DNA of 64,000 nucleotides from positions 1-64,000 of the forward strand of contig NZ_SLYD01000004.1 of assembly GCF_004340945.1 (NCBI RefSeq), given 5' to 3'. The notes beneath the pieces were generated by a model. It worked only from the letters and a program-made list of their open reading frames with translations. It did no database searches and was not told the origin of the DNA. Below, piece after piece: positions 55,407 to 63,768 of the stretch; within the stretch, counting starts at the first letter, position 1, and each line of letters begins with the position of its first letter. This stretch comes from Sphingomonas sp. PP-F2F-A104-K0414. Its GTDB lineage: Bacteria > Pseudomonadota > Alphaproteobacteria > Sphingomonadales > Sphingomonadaceae. A program made the translations under genes and the position numbers.

Positions 55407-55481
55407 GAGTGACGGGTAAGGTTAGAATGACGCGGTTAGGTTAGAATGACGGGGTAAGGTTGGAATGGCACGGCAAGGTTC
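55407..55481. repeat. Tandem repeat, about 19-base unit, four copies
   Basis: Units at 55407-55424 (18 bases), 55425-55443, 55444-55462 and 55463-55481, based on GAATGACGGGGTAAGGTTA with substitutions. It lies between the family C element and the proC stop. Confidence 0.85.
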
Positions 55482-55527
55482 GGATAGCGACTGAAGCTGG
55501 AGTGACGACCCGCCTACCCTCCACGGC

Positions 55528-56328
55528 CTAGCGCGCGGCGGCCGCCATTTCAGCGTTGCGGCGTTCGGAGGCGGCTAGCGTTTCCTTGAGCAACGTTACC
55601 AGCGCATCGTTGCGGTCGAGGACGTTCAGACCTTCGCGGGTCGATCCGCCGGGGCTCGCCACGCGGTCCGCGAGCACGGCGGGCGACACGTCCGCATCGG
55701 CGGCCATGATCGCCGAGCCCTCTAGCGTGGCGATCGCCAAGCGTGCGGCTTGGTCCGCCGGCAGGCCGAGCGCAGCGCCCGCCTTGGCGAGTGCGTCGGC
55801 GAAGCGGAACACGAAGCCGGGGCCGCAGCCTGCGAGTGCCGTAACCGCATCGAAATGCGCTTCGTCGTCGATCCATTCGTAATGACCGAGCGGCGCGGCG
55901 AAGGCTTCTGCCGCCGCAATCGGTTCGCCGGGGGCGTAGAGCGACGTCACGCCCTTGCCGATCGCGACCGGGAGATTGGGCATCGCGCGGACTATCATGT
56001 CAGCCGCGAACCGCGCCGACAGTACGGCATGATCGACCCCGGCGAGGATCGACAGCAGCAGCGTCGGTGCGCCCTTCATCGGTGCCACCAACGCCTGCGC
56101 AGCCTCGATCTGCTGCGGCTTGAGCGCGAGCATCAGCGTGGCAGGCGCCTCCTCGTCGGGCAGCGTGGTCACCGAGCGGACACCCTCGGGGGCGCCCTTC
56201 CCGCTGCGCGTGATGACCGTCACCGTCGCCGGATCAAGCCCCGCGGCGATCCAGCGGCGCAGCATCGCGCCGCCCATGTTGCCGCAGCCGATCAGCCACA
56301 GCGGACCTTCGGGGAAACCCACGCTCAC
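55528..56328 (-). CDS. proC: Pyrroline-5-carboxylate reductase
   Basis: A 266-residue enzyme of the last step of proline synthesis. An N-terminal Rossmann fold (LWLIGCGNMGGAMLRRW) binds NADPH, and the C-terminal helical domain has GCGPGFVFRFADAL and the SPGGSTREGL loop. The start is GTG at 56328, which overlaps the upstream gene's stop (GTGA), so translation is coupled to the YbjN-like gene. Confidence 0.94.
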   Translation of the reverse strand: MSVGFPEGPLWLIGCGNMGGAMLRRWIAAGLDPATVTVITRSGKGAPEGVRSVTTLPDEEAPATLMLALKPQQIEAAQALVAPMKGAPTLLLSILAGVDHAVLSARFAADMIVRAMPNLPVAIGKGVTSLYAPGEPIAAAEAFAAPLGHYEWIDDEAHFDAVTALAGCGPGFVFRFADALAKAGAALGLPADQAARLAIATLEGSAIMAADADVSPAVLADRVASPGGSTREGLNVLDRNDALVTLLKETLAASERRNAEMAAAAR

Positions 56329-56831
56329 GCCTCGCCGTGCGTTTCGATCAGTGCTGCGGCGATTGCCTCCTTGGGGCTCTTGCCGCCCCACAGTACGAAC
56401 TGGAACACGGGGTAGAAACGCTCGCATTCCTCTATCGCCGATTCGACCAGCAGTTCGGCGGCGTCCAGCGACATCGTTCCTTCATCGCCGCCGTCGACCA
56501 TCGCCGCATGCCGGAACAGCAATATGCCACTCGACGACCATAGCTCGAAATGGCCGATCCAGAGCTGCTCGTTGACCAGCCCGATCGTCTCATAGACCGC
56601 CTGGCGCCGCTCGTCGGGCACCTTGATATCTGGAAAAGCGAGAAATTGCAGGACGCTATCGTCTTCGCGCCACAGCGCGCGGAGTTCGTACGTCGTCCAG
56701 CTACCCTTTACGGTCGCAACGATCTCATCCTCGTGACGCTCGTGCTCCCAGCCATGCGCGGCATAGTAGCTCTCGAGCATGTCGATCGGGGCGGCGTCTT
56801 CGTGGTCGTGGTCTACTTGGTCGAGCATCAT
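56325..56831 (-). CDS. YbjN domain-containing protein
   Basis: A 168-residue acidic protein of the YbjN (DUF1790-like) family. WTTYELRALWREDDSVLQFLAFPDIKV and YETIGLVNEQLWIGHFELW match the family's fold, which resembles secretion chaperones. It is the first gene of the pair with proC. AGGA precedes the ATG at 56831. The role is unknown. Confidence 0.8.
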   Translation of the reverse strand: MMLDQVDHDHEDAAPIDMLESYYAAHGWEHERHEDEIVATVKGSWTTYELRALWREDDSVLQFLAFPDIKVPDERRQAVYETIGLVNEQLWIGHFELWSSSGILLFRHAAMVDGGDEGTMSLDAAELLVESAIEECERFYPVFQFVLWGGKSPKEAIAAALIETHGEA

Positions 56832-56928
56832 AGGGTCCTGGCGGTCCTTATCGCACGACAAAGGGTGCCGAGGCCAAATCGCCACGGCAACCCCATCGAA
56901 CCCGTTTCTGCGGAAAACTGTGGAAAAG

Positions 56929-57228
56929 TCAGTCGACCGCCGCCTCGTATGACGCCCCGGACGGCGCATTTACCGTGGATTGCGCGGCGAACTTGGCCTC
57001 GAGCGCATCGAGCCGTGCCTTGAGCACGTCGTTTTCGTCGCGGGCTGCGGCGGCCATTGTCTTGACCGCATCGAACTCTTCGCGGCTGACGAAGTCGAGA
57101 CCGCCAAGCCATTCGCGGGCCCGCTCGCGCGCACCCGAACCGGCTTCGCGTCCGACGCCCGCAAGCGTACCGGCCGCACCGTTCAAGACTTTGACGATAT
57201 CGTCGAACACGCGGTTTTCGGACTGCAT
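56929..57228 (-). CDS. ubiK: Ubiquinone biosynthesis accessory factor UbiK (BMFP family)
   Basis: A 99-residue protein: an amphipathic N-terminus (MQSENRVFDDIVKVLNGAAGTLAG) and a coiled-coil C-terminal half (FVSREEFDAVKTMAAAARDENDVLKARLDALEAK), as in UbiK/YqiC, which assists ubiquinone synthesis with UbiJ. ATG at 57228. Confidence 0.82.
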   Translation of the reverse strand: MQSENRVFDDIVKVLNGAAGTLAGVGREAGSGARERAREWLGGLDFVSREEFDAVKTMAAAARDENDVLKARLDALEAKFAAQSTVNAPSGASYEAAVD

Positions 57229-57256
57229 TGCTTCAAATTCCCGTAAGATCAGTTCG

Positions 57257-57775
57257 TCACAGCATTTGGGACGTATGGCTGGCGGGTGCAAGTGTCTCGG
57301 CGCCGGGGTTCAACTGCCCGATGCTGAACGCGAGCACGCCGGCAAAGCTGATCCAGATCATATACGGCACCATCAGCCAAGCCGCGGCGGGCCGTATCCG
57401 CGCGAAGACGAAGGTCGCGGCGATCGACAAGGCGAGCATCGCGACGATCACCAGCACCGATGCGCCGATCCTGTGCGCGCCGAAGAACATCGGTGTCCAG
57501 GCGAGGTTGAACGCGAACTGCCCGACGAACAGCGCAACCGCGAGCCCACGCAACCGCGCCCCACGCGCGTTGAGGATCATCGCCAGCGCTAGCCCGATCA
57601 GGATGTAGAGCGTCGTCCAGACTACGGGGAAGACCCAGCCCGGCGGGTTCAGCGCGGGCTTGGCGAGCGCCATGTACCAGGCATTGTCACTACCGACGCT
57701 GACCGATCGGCCCGAGAGGAAACCAAGCAACAGGATCAGGGGCACGGTCACGACCGCCCAGCGGAGGAACGACAT
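57257..57775 (-). CDS. tspO: TspO/MBR family protein
   Basis: A 172-residue membrane protein of the TspO (peripheral benzodiazepine receptor-like) family with five helices. The family WYMALAKPALNPPGWVFPVVWTTLYILIGLA block is at residues about 33-65. In alphaproteobacteria TspO is linked to tetrapyrrole metabolism and stress. I chose the ATG at 57775; the longer frame to 57850 is possible. Confidence 0.88.
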   Translation of the reverse strand: MSFLRWAVVTVPLILLLGFLSGRSVSVGSDNAWYMALAKPALNPPGWVFPVVWTTLYILIGLALAMILNARGARLRGLAVALFVGQFAFNLAWTPMFFGAHRIGASVLVIVAMLALSIAATFVFARIRPAAAWLMVPYMIWISFAGVLAFSIGQLNPGAETLAPASHTSQML

Positions 57776-57948
57776 CCTCAACTGGCCCTTCGAAGCGATA
57801 CCGCCCACACAAATCCTTCCGTCTCTACGCGCGCTCGTCCTGGCGCGCATTTTGCGATCGGTAAACCGTGCGTTGGCGAGAATCGTTCCGCTAGTGGTTC
57901 ATTCCGGTACGGTGGGTGGCGGTTAGGCACGCATCAACACCGTCCTCC

Positions 57949-58028
57949 GTCATCCTGACGAAAGTCAGGACCCAGAGCCAAGCAGGATCGCCCTCGGTAT
58001 CCTGGGTCCTGACTTTCGTCAGGATGAC
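57949..58028. repeat. Inverted repeat, family B, overlapping the tlyA end
   Basis: An 80-base element with GTCATCCTGACGAAAGTCAGGA arms. Its right arm overlaps the last codons of tlyA: the tlyA stop (58019-58021) and final three codons lie in the repeat. Confidence 0.88.
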
Positions 58029-58792
58029 GGGAGAGTTTGGGTCTGCTCTGGAGATCCACCGCCGTGCAAGGCGGCAATCAGGAATTCGACGTTACCCTCA
58101 GGTCCCGTGATCGGGCTCTCGACCACACCGACTACGCTCCATCCCTGCCCGGTTAGCCACATTGCGACCTCTTCGCAGACGCGCTGGTGGATCGCGGAGT
58201 CGCGAACGACACCACCTTTCCCGACCTCCTCGCGGCCCGCCTCGAACTGCGGCTTCACCAGCGCCATCAGCCTCGCATCGGGCTTGGCGAAACTCATGGG
58301 GCGTTCCAGTACCTTGGCGAGCCCAATGAAGCTGGCGTCGCATACGATCAGGTCGATCGGTTCGGGAATATGGGCGGGCGTGAGGATACGCGCGTTGGTC
58401 TGTTCGTGGACGATCACGCGGTCGTCCTGGCGGAGCGACCAGGCGAGCTGGTTGGTGCCGCTGTCGACCGCGTACACGCGCGCCACGCCGCTCTTGAGCA
58501 TGACGTCGGTGAAACCGCCCGTCGAAGAGCCGACGTCGATCGCGACCGCGCCGGTCACGTCCCAGCCAAAATGCGCGAGGCCGTGCGCGAGCTTGATCCC
58601 GCCGCGCGAGACCCAGGGATGATCGCGTCCGCGAACGTCGAGCAGCACGTCGTCGGGGAGCGTCTGGCCGGGCTTGTCGACCTTCTTGGTCCCCGCAAAA
58701 ACGAGGCCCGCCATGATCAGCGCCTGGGCGCGCGTCCGCGACTCGACCAGCCCTCTATCGACCAGCATCTGGTCTGCCCGTAACTTTGCCAT
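58019..58792 (-). CDS. tlyA: TlyA family rRNA methyltransferase
   Basis: A 257-residue protein with an N-terminal S4 domain (residues about 1-65, RADQMLVDRGLVESRTRAQALIMAGLVF) and an FtsJ/RrmJ-like methyltransferase domain with the SAM-binding VGSSTGGFTDVML loop. Homologues methylate ribose of 16S/23S rRNA or act as haemolysins by older naming. The ATG at 58792 starts MAKLRADQ. The C-terminal tail is encoded by a repeat element. Confidence 0.9.
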   Translation of the reverse strand: MAKLRADQMLVDRGLVESRTRAQALIMAGLVFAGTKKVDKPGQTLPDDVLLDVRGRDHPWVSRGGIKLAHGLAHFGWDVTGAVAIDVGSSTGGFTDVMLKSGVARVYAVDSGTNQLAWSLRQDDRVIVHEQTNARILTPAHIPEPIDLIVCDASFIGLAKVLERPMSFAKPDARLMALVKPQFEAGREEVGKGGVVRDSAIHQRVCEEVAMWLTGQGWSVVGVVESPITGPEGNVEFLIAALHGGGSPEQTQTLPSS

Positions 58793-58991
58793 GCAACCGC
58801 CTATCGCCCTCCGATCCGATCGCCGCAAGCTGCCTTCCTTTCGCCGCAATGCTATTGCCTACCTATCAAGTAGGATTACGTTGAGGCTTGGGAAGCGTGA
58901 TCAGCCGGCGTCCCCTAGAGCGTCCCCCGGTCACGCTTTCCACCCCGAAACGGGCCACCCCGAAACGGGGCCTTGGAGAAGGAGAAGCGCT

Positions 58992-59663
58992 GTGGGTAGT
59001 TTCGCACCGTATGATTCCGTCCAGCCGACCATCCTGACCGTGCCGGGTCTCGGCGGTTCGGGCCCCTCGCATTGGCAGACTTTATGGGAGGACGCGCGGC
59101 CCGACACGGTGCGTGTCGAACTCGGCATGTGGAACACGCCGCACCGCAACGCTTGGGTGACGCGCCTCGACGAGGCGATCCGCCGCGCGGACGCACCTGT
59201 GATCCTCGCCGCGCACAGCCTCGGCTGCCTCGCGGTGGCGTGGTGGGCCGAACTCAGCCCGCAGCCTTATGGCTGGCCGGTGGCGGGCGCGTTGCTGGTC
59301 GCGCCGGCGGATGTCGATCGTGGCGGCGCGCAGGCGGAGTTGAAGGGCTTCTCGCCGACGCCGCGCACGCCGCTGCCGTTCCCGTCGATCGTGGTGGCGA
59401 GCAGCGACGACCCTTGGGTCACGCCGCAGCGCGCGCACAGCATGGCGGCGGACTGGGGTAGCCATTTCGTCGACGCGGGGCCGCAGGGGCATCTGAACGC
59501 GGCAAGCGGGATCGGCTGGTGGCGCGAGGGGCAGGATCTGCTGGAGCGGGTGATCGCGGCGAGTGGCGATGGCCGGGGGCAGGCGCTGCCGCCGAGCAAG
59601 GCGCGGTCGATCCTTGCGGTGAGCGCAACGGACGCCGCGCAGACGCACTACCTAGGCGGCTAA
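58992..59663 (+). CDS. RBBP9/YdeN-type alpha/beta hydrolase
   Basis: A 223-residue hydrolase of the RBBP9/YdeN family. TVPGLGGSGPSHWQTLWE near residue 15, the nucleophile elbow AAHSLGCLA (Ser), ASSDDPW (Asp) and GHLNAASG (His) form the catalytic triad. The start is GTG at 58992 after GGAGAAGC. The substrate is unknown. Confidence 0.87.
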   Translation: MGSFAPYDSVQPTILTVPGLGGSGPSHWQTLWEDARPDTVRVELGMWNTPHRNAWVTRLDEAIRRADAPVILAAHSLGCLAVAWWAELSPQPYGWPVAGALLVAPADVDRGGAQAELKGFSPTPRTPLPFPSIVVASSDDPWVTPQRAHSMAADWGSHFVDAGPQGHLNAASGIGWWREGQDLLERVIAASGDGRGQALPPSKARSILAVSATDAAQTHYLGG

Positions 59664-59682
59664 ACCAACTCGTCAAAAGATG

Positions 59683-59790
59683 CACCACCCCGGCGAAGGC
59701 CGGGGCCTAGTTGGGGGACGTTGCTAACTGAGCGCCATCCCCCGTTACTGCGACCTCTCCAACTGGGCCCCGGCCTTCGCCGGGGTGGTG
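59683..59790. repeat. Inverted repeat, family A (second copy)
   Basis: CACCACCCCGGCGAAGGCCG opens and CGGCCTTCGCCGGGGTGGTG closes, with the centre GTTACTGCGACCT shared with the copy at 20998-21100. Confidence 0.88.
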
Positions 59791-59808
59791 CTTACCGCTA
59801 GGGTCAGC

Positions 59809-59976
59809 TCACGAAATCCGCGTACCGTCTTGATCGAACAGCTCGGGATTTGCGGCCTGCTCAGCCTTCGCCGCCGCCAGGCCATCGCGCATCCGCCGCC
59901 ACATCGCAATGTTCAACGACACCATCACGACCACCGCCAGAACGATGATCACGAGGCTCTTGGTCGGCCCGGTCAT
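59809..59976 (-). CDS. Small single-pass membrane protein coupled to dxs
   Basis: A 55-residue protein starting [20 protein letters not shown], with one hydrophobic helix (about residues 8-25), then a charged segment ([20 protein letters not shown]) and an acidic end. Its ATG overlaps the dxs stop (ATGA), so its translation is coupled to dxs. I recognise no family. The composition and overlap make it a probable real gene. Confidence 0.72.
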   Translation of the reverse strand: MTGPTKSLVIIVLAVVVMVSLNIAMWRRMRDGLAAAKAEQAANPELFDQDGTRIS

Positions 59977-61895
59977 GCGCGCGCTTCGGCGACTCCGCGC
60001 GAATTGTGGCGGAGCGCCTTGAGGACGGTGTCGACCAGCGCAGTCGCGTCGAGACCGGCTTCGGCATACTGGACTTCGGGCTTGTCCTGATCCTGATAGA
60101 CGTCGGGAAGGCGCAGCGTGCGGAGCTTGAGGCCGCCGTCGATCAGCCCTTCGTCGGACGCCATCGTCAGGACGTGTGCACCGAAGCCGCCGACCGAATT
60201 CTCCTCAATCGTCACAGCAACTTCGTGCGTGGTCAGCAGCTTGCGGATCAGGTCGACATCGAGCGGCTTGGCAAAGCGCAGATCGGCGACGGTCGTCGAC
60301 AGCCCCTTGGCCTCGAGAATTTCGGCGGCCTTCAAAGCCTCCTCGAGACGCGTGCCGAGCGACAGGATCGCGACGGTCTTGCCCTCGCGCACGACACGGC
60401 CCTTGCCGATTTCCAGCAACTGCGGCGTCTCGGGCAGCGCGACGCCGGTGCCGTTGCCGCGCGGATAACGGACCGCGATCGGGCCCGTGTCGTACTGCGC
60501 CGCGGTGTGCGTCATGTGAACGAGTTCGGCCTCGTCCGCCGCCGCCATCACGACGAAGTTCGGGAGCGTCGCGAGATATGTGACGTCGAACGAGCCGGCA
60601 TGGGTCGCGCCGTCCGCGCCGACCAGACCCGCGCGGTCGATCGCGAAACGGACCGGCAAGTTCTGGATCGCCACGTCGTGCACGACCTGGTCGTATGCAC
60701 GCTGAAGGAATGTCGAATAGATCGCGCAGAACGGACGCATCCCTTGCGCGGCAAGGCCGGCGGCGAAGGTGACGCCATGCTGCTCGGCGATGCCGACATC
60801 GAAGAACCGGTCGGGATAAGCCTTGGCGAACGCGTCGAGCCCGGTGCCCGACGGCATCGCCGCGGTGATCGCGCAGATCCGGTCGTCCTTCGCGGCCTCG
60901 GCGACGAGCTGCGCGCCGAACACGTTCTGGTATTGCGGCGGGCCGGGGGGCGCCTTGGTCTGGATGCCCGAGATCACGTCGAACTTCTGCACACCGTGAT
61001 ACTTGTCCGCGGCGGCCTCGGCGGGGGCGTAACCCTTGCCCTTCTTGGTGACGACGTGGACGAGGATCGGGCCCTCCTCGGCATCACGGACATTCTCGAG
61101 CACCGGGATAAGGTGTTCGAGATTATGGCCGTCGATCGGGCCGACATAATAGAAGCCGAGTTCCTCGAACAACGTGCCGCCCATCGTCATGCCGCGCGCG
61201 AACTCGTCGGTCTTGCGCATGCCGCTGGCGATCGGCCGTGGCAGGCGCTTGGCGAGTTTGCGCGCCAGCTCGCGGAAGCCGAGGAACTCGCGGCTGGAGA
61301 CGATGCGGCTCAGATAGGCCGAGAGACCACCAACCGGAGGCGCGATCGACATGTCGTTGTCGTTGAGGATCACGACCAGGCGGTTACCCGCCTGCGCGGC
61401 GTTGTTCATCGCTTCGTACGCCATGCCCGCCGACATCGCGCCGTCGCCGATCACCGCGATGCCCTTGCCGGGGGTGCCGGCGATCTTGTTGGCGACCGCA
61501 AAGCCCAATGCGGCCGAGATCGAGGTCGAGGAATGCGCCGCGCCGAACGGGTCGTATTCACTCTCGCTGCGCTTGGTGAAGCCGCTTAGCCCGCCGCCCT
61601 GGCGCAGCGTCCGAATCCGGTCGCGACGCCCCGTAAGGATCTTGTGCGGATAGCATTGGTGACCAACGTCCCACACCAGCCGATCGCGCGGGGTATCGAA
61701 CACGTAATGGATCGCGGTGGTCAGCTCGACCACGCCGAGACCCGAGCCGAGATGGCCGCCGGTGGTCCCGACCGCCGAAATCGTCTCGGTCCGCAGTTCG
61801 TCGGCGAGTTGGCGGAGCTGGTCCGGGCGCAACTTGCGGAGGTCGGCGGGTGTCGAAACGGTGTCGAGCAGCGGTGTCGCAGGAAGGTCGGCCAT
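59973..61895 (-). CDS. dxs: 1-deoxy-D-xylulose-5-phosphate synthase
   Basis: A 640-residue thiamine diphosphate enzyme that makes DXP from pyruvate and glyceraldehyde-3-phosphate, the entry to the MEP isoprenoid pathway and to thiamine and pyridoxine synthesis. [18 protein letters not shown] near residue 150 binds [18 protein letters not shown] and the C-terminal transketolase domain follow. The length is standard. It is followed by a coupled small gene. Confidence 0.97.
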   Translation of the reverse strand: MADLPATPLLDTVSTPADLRKLRPDQLRQLADELRTETISAVGTTGGHLGSGLGVVELTTAIHYVFDTPRDRLVWDVGHQCYPHKILTGRRDRIRTLRQGGGLSGFTKRSESEYDPFGAAHSSTSISAALGFAVANKIAGTPGKGIAVIGDGAMSAGMAYEAMNNAAQAGNRLVVILNDNDMSIAPPVGGLSAYLSRIVSSREFLGFRELARKLAKRLPRPIASGMRKTDEFARGMTMGGTLFEELGFYYVGPIDGHNLEHLIPVLENVRDAEEGPILVHVVTKKGKGYAPAEAAADKYHGVQKFDVISGIQTKAPPGPPQYQNVFGAQLVAEAAKDDRICAITAAMPSGTGLDAFAKAYPDRFFDVGIAEQHGVTFAAGLAAQGMRPFCAIYSTFLQRAYDQVVHDVAIQNLPVRFAIDRAGLVGADGATHAGSFDVTYLATLPNFVVMAAADEAELVHMTHTAAQYDTGPIAVRYPRGNGTGVALPETPQLLEIGKGRVVREGKTVAILSLGTRLEEALKAAEILEAKGLSTTVADLRFAKPLDVDLIRKLLTTHEVAVTIEENSVGGFGAHVLTMASDEGLIDGGLKLRTLRLPDVYQDQDKPEVQYAEAGLDATALVDTVLKALRHNSRGVAEARA

Positions 61896-61987
61896 CGGAC
61901 GGGCTTAATGCAGCGCGCGTATCGTGTCGATTGTTACCGTGTCTTGACGTAGCATTCGCGCTGAAATCGCTCGGGAAGTGCACAATT

Positions 61988-62524
61988 ATGAACTTTACGC
62001 ACCGTGTTGCCGTCGCGGCGGATATCCCGGCGATCTCGGCGCTGATGGCGCGGGCGATCGGCGCGTTGCAGCGGGATTTCCTCACGCCGGCGCAGGTCGA
62101 GGCAAGCCGTGCGGTGATGGGGCTCGATACGCAGCTGATCGCGGACGGGACGTATCTGTTGGTCGAGACGGAGGGGCGGCTAGCCGGGTGTGGCGGGTGG
62201 AGTCGGCGGGCGACTTTGTACGGTGGCGATCACAGTACGGCGTTGCGGGATGCGGCGCTGCTCGACCCGGCGCGCGACGCGGCACGGATACGCGCGATGT
62301 ATACCGATCCAGATTTCGTGCGGCAGAGTGTCGGGCGGTTGGTGCTGTCGGTTTGCGAGACGGCGGCGCGCGAAGCGGGGTTTGCGCGGGCGGAGATGAT
62401 GGCGACGCTCGCGGGAGAACCACTGTACCGGGCTTGCGGGTATCTGCCGATCGAGCGGATCGAGACGTCGGGAGATGTGCCGGTGCCGATGATCCGGATG
62501 GGGAAGGATTTGGGTAGAACCTGA
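61988..62524 (+). CDS. GNAT family N-acetyltransferase
   Basis: A 178-residue GNAT protein. The N-terminus (HRVAVAADIPAISALMARAI), ADGTYLLVETEGRLAGCGGWSRR and a C-terminal acetyl-CoA site (VLSVCETAAREAGFARAEMMAT) match the fold. The substrate is unknown. It is divergent from dxs. A hairpin (family F) follows. Confidence 0.83.
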   Translation: MNFTHRVAVAADIPAISALMARAIGALQRDFLTPAQVEASRAVMGLDTQLIADGTYLLVETEGRLAGCGGWSRRATLYGGDHSTALRDAALLDPARDAARIRAMYTDPDFVRQSVGRLVLSVCETAAREAGFARAEMMATLAGEPLYRACGYLPIERIETSGDVPVPMIRMGKDLGRT

Positions 62525-62547
62525 TCCTCCCCCTGGCGGGGGAGGAT
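62523..62547. terminator. Hairpin after the GNAT gene (family F)
   Basis: GATCCTCCCCC-TGGC-GGGGGAGGATT, close to the hairpin at 31280-31305. It lies between the convergent GNAT and zur genes. Confidence 0.55.
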
Positions 62548-62560
62548 TGAGTGGTCGGGG

Positions 62561-63028
62561 TTACTTCGCCTCGCACTCCGCGCAGCGACCGCGGACTTCG
62601 ATCACCGGGCGTACGGGAGAGAAGCCGGCCGCCTCAGCCGCGTTGCGGACGCCCTTGGTGATGGTGTCGTTATCGAGATGCGTCGTCTGGCCGCACGAGT
62701 CGCAGACCAGGAAGATGCAGTCGTGCAGGCAATCGGGATGCGCGTTGGCGACGTACGCGTTGGCGCTCTCGACACGCCGTGCGAGGTTCGCGCCGACGAA
62801 CAGGTCTAGGATGCGATACACGCTATTCGCGGCGACGCGGCGGCCTTCGGATTTCGAGACGGCTTCGGCGATGTCGTAGGCAGACGCCGGCTTCTCGAAG
62901 CTGGCCAGCGCGGCGAACACGCTGGCGCGCATCGTGGTCCACTGTTCGCCAGCCTTTTCGAGTGTCGATTTTGCTGCGACGGTGAGGTCGGCGCCTTGCG
63001 GTTCGGTGTGGGTGTGAGCGTGCGCCAT
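62561..63028 (-). CDS. zur: Zinc uptake regulator Zur (Fur family)
   Basis: A 155-residue Fur-family repressor. The N-terminus is His-rich (MAHAHTHTE), the winged helix is at about residues 30-90 (SAYDIAEAVSKSEG and NSVYRILDLF) and the C-terminal dimer domain has paired cysteines (CDSCG and CAEC) for structural zinc. I chose the ATG at 63028; a TTG at 63064 would add twelve residues. Gene order and candidate operators suggest zinc control. Confidence 0.88.
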   Translation of the reverse strand: MAHAHTHTEPQGADLTVAAKSTLEKAGEQWTTMRASVFAALASFEKPASAYDIAEAVSKSEGRRVAANSVYRILDLFVGANLARRVESANAYVANAHPDCLHDCIFLVCDSCGQTTHLDNDTITKGVRNAAEAAGFSPVRPVIEVRGRCAECEAK

Positions 63029-63070
63029 GCTGGATGAAGTAGGATGCCGGAGGGGTTCCAGCAACCCGAC

Positions 63071-63454
63071 TTAACTCTCCGCGCGGCGGTTGAGATCGTG
63101 ACCGAACGCGAGCAGACCGACGCCGACGATCGTCCACAACGTCTCGCCGCCACCGCTGTCGTGCGGCAGCGTCATCGCGCCGGCCATGATGCCGAGCCCG
63201 AGCGCGCCCATTGCGGCGGGCATCATATAGCCGTGGTTGAGAACGCCGCGTCCAAGCGCGAGCGCACCGAGGCCGATCGCGATCGTCAGGCCGACTTCGT
63301 GGAAGATCGGATCGAGCAGGAAACCGCCCGCCGTCGACATGAGCGCGACCAGTACGGAGGTCGCGAGGCAATGCACCATGCACAGGCCCGACAGCCCGAT
63401 CGCATAGCGATCGAGGCCGGCGAAGCGGTGGGTATGCGTAGCCGAAGGCGTCAT
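63071..63454 (-). CDS. MerC domain membrane protein
   Basis: A 127-residue protein of the MerC family with four hydrophobic helices. The GLCMVHCLATS segment near residue 23 has the metal-binding-type Cys pair and His. Despite the mercury-based name, members occur beside zur, so metal handling (possibly zinc) is the likely role. It is in the same direction as zur, 42 bases upstream of the chosen zur start. Confidence 0.85.
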   Translation of the reverse strand: MTPSATHTHRFAGLDRYAIGLSGLCMVHCLATSVLVALMSTAGGFLLDPIFHEVGLTIAIGLGALALGRGVLNHGYMMPAAMGALGLGIMAGAMTLPHDSGGGETLWTIVGVGLLAFGHDLNRRAES

Positions 63455-63480
63455 CGTCCGTCGGATATAGATGGGCAGTT

Positions 63481-63498
63481 GAAAGGATACAACATTAC
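63481..63498. promoter_or_regulatory. Candidate Zur operator upstream of merC-zur
   Basis: Read on the minus strand, GTAATGTTGTATCCTTTC agrees with the classical Zur box (GTAATGTTATAACATTAC) at about 14 of 18 positions. It ends 27 bases before the merC start. The dyad is imperfect. Confidence 0.5.
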
Positions 63499-63575
63499 AT
63501 TGCAGATTTTCTTGCGAGGAATTTTAGGTTCGTCAGGTCGGATCGCCGCCAGAGATCGCGTAGTGGCTATCCGTC

Positions 63576-63655
63576 GCCATCCTGACGAAAGTCAGGATCC
63601 AGAGCCTCAGGCGGCAGCGTGCGTAACTCTGAATCCTGACTTTCGTCAGGATGAC
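63576..63655. repeat. Inverted repeat, family B (third copy)
   Basis: An 80-base element with CATCCTGACGAAAGTCAGGA arms, between merC and ctaA. The other copies are at 24088-24167 and 57949-58028. Confidence 0.88.
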
Positions 63656-63768
63656 GGGAGGAGCGGCAGGACGCTGCGCCCCCTGCACCTCCGCCAGTCC
63701 GGCAACATGAAGCAATGCCTCACCATGAAGGAATGGCGCCGGGCTGCGCAAAGGACTATCTCATCGCA

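Larger units (their letters stand above)
55121..55527. other. Repeat-rich intergenic region
   Basis: A 407-base gap between the MarR gene and proC with no convincing coding frame. It holds a family C inverted repeat and a 19-base tandem repeat array, described separately. Sequence before the repeats (55141-55260) is rich in short CTGACTG/TGCC-like words. Confidence 0.6.

Noticed and set aside
55407..55481. Possible CRISPR array
   Set aside because: The units are direct tandem copies without unique spacers, are imperfect and short, and no cas gene is present.
62561..63064. TTG start for zur adding twelve residues
   Set aside because: The ATG at 63028 gives a normal His-rich Fur-family N-terminus and the longer start has weak support.
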